Shown here in pieces: positions 62,635 through 64,000 of a stretch of DNA of 64,000 bases (positions within the stretch are counted from its first letter, which is position 1; each line of letters starts with the position of its first letter). The position numbers were made by a program, and so were the translations under genes. The DNA is from Pseudomonas syringae. Its GTDB lineage: Bacteria; Pseudomonadota; Gammaproteobacteria; Pseudomonadales; Pseudomonadaceae. Below the pieces are notes generated by a model. That model had not been told where the DNA came from, did no database searches, and saw only the letters and a program-made list of their open reading frames with translations. The stretch is taken from contig NZ_WKCB01000005.1 of assembly GCF_021606685.1 (NCBI RefSeq), positions 1 to 64,000 on the forward strand. Reading direction: 5' to 3'.

Positions 62635-63729
62635 ATGACGCCCCTAGAACGATATCAAGCTGATCTGAAACGCCCTGAATTCTTCCACGACGCGGCCCAG
62701 GAAAACGCCGTGCGTCATTTGCAGCGCCTGTACGACGACCTGGTCGCGGCCTCGCAAAGCAAGCCGGGGATGCTCAGCAAGCTGTTTGGCAAGAAAGACC
62801 ACACGCCGGTCAAAGGCCTGTACTTCTGGGGTGGCGTCGGCCGGGGCAAGACTTACCTGGTAGACACCTTCTTCGAAGCGCTGCCGTTCAAGCAAAAGGT
62901 GCGCACGCACTTTCACCGCTTCATGAAGCGTGTGCACGAAGAGATGAAAACCCTGCCGGGCGAGAAAAACCCGCTGACCATCATCGCCAAGCGTTTTTCC
63001 GAAGAAGCGCGGGTGATCTGCTTCGATGAGTTCTTCGTCTCCGACATCACTGATGCCATGATCCTCGGCACCCTGATGGAAGAGCTGTTCAAGAACGGCG
63101 TGACCCTGGTCGCCACCTCGAACATCGTGCCTGACGGCCTGTACAAGGACGGTCTGCAACGCGCGCGTTTCCTGCCGGCCATTGCGCTGATCAAGCAGAA
63201 CACCGAGATCGTCAACGTCGACAGCGGCGTCGACTACCGCCTGCGTCACCTTGAGCAAGCGGAGCTGTTCCACTTCCCGTTGAACGAAGCAGCCCATGAT
63301 AGCCTGAAAAAGAGCTTCCGCGCCCTGACGCCGGAATGCACCCAGGCGGTGGAAAACGACAAGCTGATGATCGAGAACCGCGAAATCATCGCCCTGCGCA
63401 CCTGCGATGATGTGGCGTGGTTCGAGTTCCGCCAGCTGTGCGACGGCCCGCGCAGCCAGAACGACTACATCGAACTGGGCAAGATCTTCCACGCGGTGAT
63501 CTTGAGCGGCGTAGAGCAGATGGGCGTCACCACTGACGACATCGCGCGCCGTTTCATCAACATGGTCGATGAGTTCTACGACCGCAACGTGAAGTTGATC
63601 ATCTCGGCGGAAGTCGAGCTGAAGGACCTCTACACTGGCGGTCGCTTGAACTTCGAATTCCAGCGCACGCTGAGCCGGTTGCTGGAAATGCAGTCCCACG
63701 AATTCCTGTCGCGCGGCCACAAACCTTAA
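62635..63729 (+). CDS. zapE: Cell division protein ZapE (AFG1-like ATPase)
   Basis: A 364-residue P-loop ATPase of the AFG1/ZapE family. Walker A GGVGRGKTYL and Walker B VICFDEFFVSDITDAM are followed by sensor region VATSNIVPDGLYKDGLQR and the conserved C-terminal RRFINMVDEFYDRNVKLI. ZapE acts on the Z-ring in E. coli; eukaryotic relatives work in mitochondrial protein quality control. The ATG at 62635 starts the conserved MTPLERYQ. The order trpS-zapE follows PAO1 as I recall. Confidence 0.94.
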   Translation: MTPLERYQADLKRPEFFHDAAQENAVRHLQRLYDDLVAASQSKPGMLSKLFGKKDHTPVKGLYFWGGVGRGKTYLVDTFFEALPFKQKVRTHFHRFMKRVHEEMKTLPGEKNPLTIIAKRFSEEARVICFDEFFVSDITDAMILGTLMEELFKNGVTLVATSNIVPDGLYKDGLQRARFLPAIALIKQNTEIVNVDSGVDYRLRHLEQAELFHFPLNEAAHDSLKKSFRALTPECTQAVENDKLMIENREIIALRTCDDVAWFEFRQLCDGPRSQNDYIELGKIFHAVILSGVEQMGVTTDDIARRFINMVDEFYDRNVKLIISAEVELKDLYTGGRLNFEFQRTLSRLLEMQSHEFLSRGHKP

Positions 63730-63756
63730 TCGTTCTCCAGAACAATAGAGATCCAA

Positions 63757-63846
63757 TGTGGGAGGGGGCTTGCCCCCGATAGCGGTGCATCAGTCAATAT
63801 CTACAGTGACTGACACTCTGCCATCGGGAGCAAGCCCCCTCCCACA
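63757..63846. repeat. REPIN
   Basis: Opposed REP units between the convergent zapE and AraC-family genes (tgtgggagggggcttgcccc ... gggagcaagccccctcccaca). Confidence 0.9.
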
Positions 63847-63869
63847 TTTTTTACAGAGTTTGACCTGGC

Positions 63870-64000
63870 TTACGCGGCCTGCTGGAATTGCTGACGGTAC
63901 TGGTTCGGTGACAACTCGGTGTGCTGCCTGAACAGCCGCGCAAAGAAACTCGCATCGTCGTAACCCACCTCGTAACTGATGGTCTTGATGCTTTTGCGGC
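63870..64000 (-). CDS. AraC-family transcriptional regulator (C-terminal end only)
   Basis: The last 43 residues can be read on the minus strand, ending at the TAA at 63870-63872. They hold the second AraC helix-turn-helix: ISYEVGYDDASFFARLFRQ followed by HTELSPNQYRQQFQQAA, with the family's F-x-R-x-F and P-x-x-Y-R pattern. The start and effector domain lie beyond the window, so its target is unknown. Confidence 0.9.
   Translation of the reverse strand, partial: RKSIKTISYEVGYDDASFFARLFRQHTELSPNQYRQQFQQAA

Overview
The window looks like chromosomal DNA of a fluorescent Pseudomonas (P. fluorescens group). Three things point there: GC-rich codon use, a gene order that from memory follows long stretches of the P. 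aeruginosa PAO1 map (pilC-pilA-tRNA-Thr-nadC-DUF1631-ampDE-MCP; piuBAC-speC; dppA paralogues-opdP-dppBCDF-roxRS-SIMPL; yhcB-trpS-zapE), and seven REP-doublet (REPIN-type) intergenic repeats of the 'gtgggagggggcttg' kind common in P. fluorescens. The gene assignments come from reading the translations; no database search was run.

Layout. 0-3 kb: 5' part of pilC, divergent pilA, a Wzy_C-type ligase gene in the pilin-glycosyltransferase position, and a tRNA-Thr(CGT). 3-10.3 kb: small DUF6388 gene, nadC, DUF1631 gene, ampD-ampE, a chemoreceptor. 10.3-17.9 kb: tatD-like gene and fruR divergent from the fruBKA phosphotransferase operon, with a consensus Cra/FruR operator between them. 18-27 kb: a Tat-exported PhoD phosphatase, the iron-uptake set piuB-piuA divergent from piuC and a Sel1-repeat gene, then a hicAB toxin-antitoxin pair. 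27-34 kb: speC, a four-gene osmoprotectant ABC operon, prfC. 34.2-35.9 kb: a 1-kb non-coding repeat element with inverted ends and two tiny genes for acidic exported proteins. 36-48.6 kb: a dipeptide uptake locus with four paralogous binding proteins, an OprD-family porin and dppBCDF, all on the minus strand. 48.7-57.8 kb: two very large toxin- or effector-like genes on either side of a SIMPL-domain gene and the redox-sensing roxS-roxR pair. 58-64 kb: SbmA/YddA-like ABC exporter, yhcB, an alpha/beta hydrolase, trpS, zapE and the end of an AraC-family regulator.

The most unusual content is the toxin pair. The proteins (about 913 and 1016 residues) share two modules: a hydrophobic segment with a GI-D-(x)2-HGK-(x)3-DR motif, and a later beta-like 'L-x-RVR' segment. 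They differ in the C-terminal part. In the larger protein that part carries a Cys841/His928/Asp947 arrangement resembling a YopT/PaTox-type (C58-like) cysteine protease, behind a dermonecrotic-toxin-like N-terminal region. Both genes are visibly AT-richer than their neighbours, lack signal peptides and have no immunity-like gene beside them, which suggests exchangeable-tip toxins aimed at eukaryotic hosts or predators.

Other points of interest are a 1-kb inverted-repeat element with an internally duplicated REPIN module, a terminator-like hairpin inside the speC leader, a pilin without the C-terminal serine that TfpO modifies in P. aeruginosa, and strong hairpins separating binding-protein, porin and permease genes in the dpp locus.
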